Positions 19,568 to 20,735 of a stretch of DNA of 20,735 bases are shown here, one piece after another. Below the pieces are notes generated by a model. The model was not told the origin of the DNA, made no database searches, and saw only the letters and a list, made by a program, of their open reading frames with translations. Source of the stretch: a virus; the IMG/VR virus record IMGVR_UViG_3300032213_001977, positions 1-20,735 of that record, one strand, 5' to 3'. The translations under genes were made by a program, and so were the position numbers. Position 1 is the first letter of the stretch. Each line of letters starts with the position of its first letter.

Positions 19568-20735
19568 TTTTTGTATTGCGATCTAGTTTGAGACCCAACT
19601 GGACTAATAACGTTATCTTCACCTTTGGTCTGCGTACCACCACTGAATGCAGATAGATCGTATTCTTTTAATTTAGGACTGCCGAATGCTCTGTATGCGT
19701 CTAGTTTATGTTTTGGAGTAGCTCCTTCTCTAAGGTACCATCCGAAACGATCTTTAGACATGTTAAAATCTTGTCGTAAAGACTTTGAGTCTGTGCTCAT
19801 AACATTATAATATTCTCGGCTTTCTGACAGATTTTTGAATAATTTCAAACGTTTAGCAGTCATTCCTTTAGCTGCAATATTTCCATTGGGTAACTTAATT
19901 GTGTTATTGGAACCAAAGGGAAGTTTATATCTACCGGGTCCAGACTGTCTTACTACATTGCCATCAGAATCAAATTCATACCAGTCATCGTCATTGATAT
20001 TGCTATAGTTATATTCTGCTGTTTCTTCAAGTTCTGGGCGGCCAAATGGGAATACTTCTACCCATCGGGTGCCTTGCTTCTGAACCCATTTTGTAGGATT
20101 AAATTTACTGCGTATAATTCCATGTGCTCTGAGAGCCTGCTCTGGCGTATCTTTAAAACCTTGAGCAAACGCTTGACGTTCATCGTAATTACTGACCATT
20201 CTTTGTTTAAGTCTGTCATCTGACGGGTCATATATATAATATAAGTTGGCTTCGTCATTTTGAAATGCTTCTGTCACGTCTTCATTTTTCTTTTTTCCGT
20301 CACAGTGAGCACGCTGACTGAACCCTTTGGGATTACTGCAATTAATACTGCTTTTATATTTTTGACTCCACTTTTCTGCTAATTGATTCTGATCTGTGTC
20401 TTCGTTTTTAACTTTTTTGCCCTGTACAGCAGTGGTCTTATTTGGATCTTCCGCTGGTCCGACTTTTGCGTTAGGCATAAATTTATTGATAGATTTAAGT
20501 GTAAGTGGTCCTAATACTCCGTCAACATCTAAATTGGCACCGAACTTATCATTTAACATTTTTTGTATTCTGCGTGTTGCTTCTTGTTTTTTGTTCGAGC
20601 CTTCCGCTACATCTTGCTCTCTAACTTGACCGCCCCAACGAGCATATAGACCGTTGTCAGTACCACCATCTTCGGGATGAAGTCTACTGTAGATTGCCAG
20701 ACCTTTTTGTATTGACTGTAATTCACTTTTATCCG
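19564..20735 (-). CDS. Partial virion-associated protein with peptidoglycan-binding-like repeat
   Basis: The reading frame is open from 20733 to the stop at 19564 (389 residues visible), so the N-terminus lies beyond the right edge. The ATG at 20559 is internal, because it would cut a domain in half. That domain, E-A-T-R-R-I-Q-K-M-L-N then D-V-D-G-V-L-G-P-L-T-L-K-S-I-N, matches the PG_binding_1 repeat (I-Q-x-x-L ... D-G-x-x-G-P-x-T). After a linker comes K-Y-K-S-S-I-N-C-S-N-P-K-G-F-S-Q-R-A-H-C, a short motif I recall from several marine phage virion proteins. The C-terminal half is polar and unassigned. A cell-wall-contacting tail or baseplate part is a reasonable inference. No lytic active site is visible in this part. 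Confidence 0.75.
   Translation of the reverse strand, partial: DKSELQSIQKGLAIYSRLHPEDGGTDNGLYARWGGQVREQDVAEGSNKKQEATRRIQKMLNDKFGANLDVDGVLGPLTLKSINKFMPNAKVGPAEDPNKTTAVQGKKVKNEDTDQNQLAEKWSQKYKSSINCSNPKGFSQRAHCDGKKKNEDVTEAFQNDEANLYYIYDPSDDRLKQRMVSNYDERQAFAQGFKDTPEQALRAHGIIRSKFNPTKWVQKQGTRWVEVFPFGRPELEETAEYNYSNINDDDWYEFDSDGNVVRQSGPGRYKLPFGSNNTIKLPNGNIAAKGMTAKRLKLFKNLSESREYYNVMSTDSKSLRQDFNMSKDRFGWYLREGATPKHKLDAYRAFGSPKLKEYDLSAFSGGTQTKGEDNVISPVGSQTRSQYKK

Overview
This window reads as a piece of a marine T4-like (Straboviridae/Kyanoviridae-type) myovirus genome. It is visibly AT-rich. Every gene I can support lies on the minus strand, genes are packed with 1-26 nt overlaps or gaps of a few nt, and it carries a T4-type family B DNA polymerase (gp43) and a T4-type sliding clamp (gp45). 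The accessory set (folE, a T-fold protein, cupin, fatty acid desaturase, Dps, glycosyltransferases, radical SAM) is typical of phages of marine cyanobacteria or SAR11-like bacteria. No photosynthesis gene is in view, so the host cannot be fixed. I saw no tRNA, CRISPR or insertion sequence.

Transcription runs from high to low coordinates, so the layout is given in that order. (1) 20735-17424: a probable virion protein with a peptidoglycan-binding-like repeat that runs off the right edge, a Cys-rich conserved phage protein, Dps, a membrane fatty acid desaturase, and a small methyltransferase-like protein. (2) 17423-17326: an intergenic stretch with a GC-rich island and a near-consensus sigma-70 promoter. 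(3) 17325-8322: a replication block (a protein that may be a GT-A-like glycosyltransferase, a DsbA-like protein, a small membrane protein, DNA polymerase, a methyltransferase, the sliding clamp), then a tRNA-guanine-transglycosylase/DpdA-like enzyme, a radical SAM protein and a DUF465-like coiled-coil protein. (4) 8338-2897: a second sigma-70 promoter drives a metabolic operon of Gfo/Idh/MocA oxidoreductase, zinc alcohol-dehydrogenase-like protein, an unknown conserved protein, a QueD/PTPS-like T-fold protein, a small protein, a GT-B glycosyltransferase, a short DegT/DnrJ-type PLP protein and GTP cyclohydrolase I. (5) 2896-1: small conserved phage proteins, a hairpin, a third sigma-70 promoter, then a cupin, a small protein, a phosphoribosyltransferase and a partial gene running off the left edge.

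The most interesting theme is a possible 7-deazaguanine (preQ0-type) DNA modification route. A TGT/DpdA-like base-exchange enzyme sits in the same window as FolE (first step of preQ0 synthesis) and a T-fold protein resembling QueD. Sugar-type oxidoreductases, a glycosyltransferase and an aminotransferase-like protein lie between them. QueE and QueC are not visible here. Whether the sugar enzymes act on modified DNA or on a surface or virion glycan cannot be decided from sequence alone.
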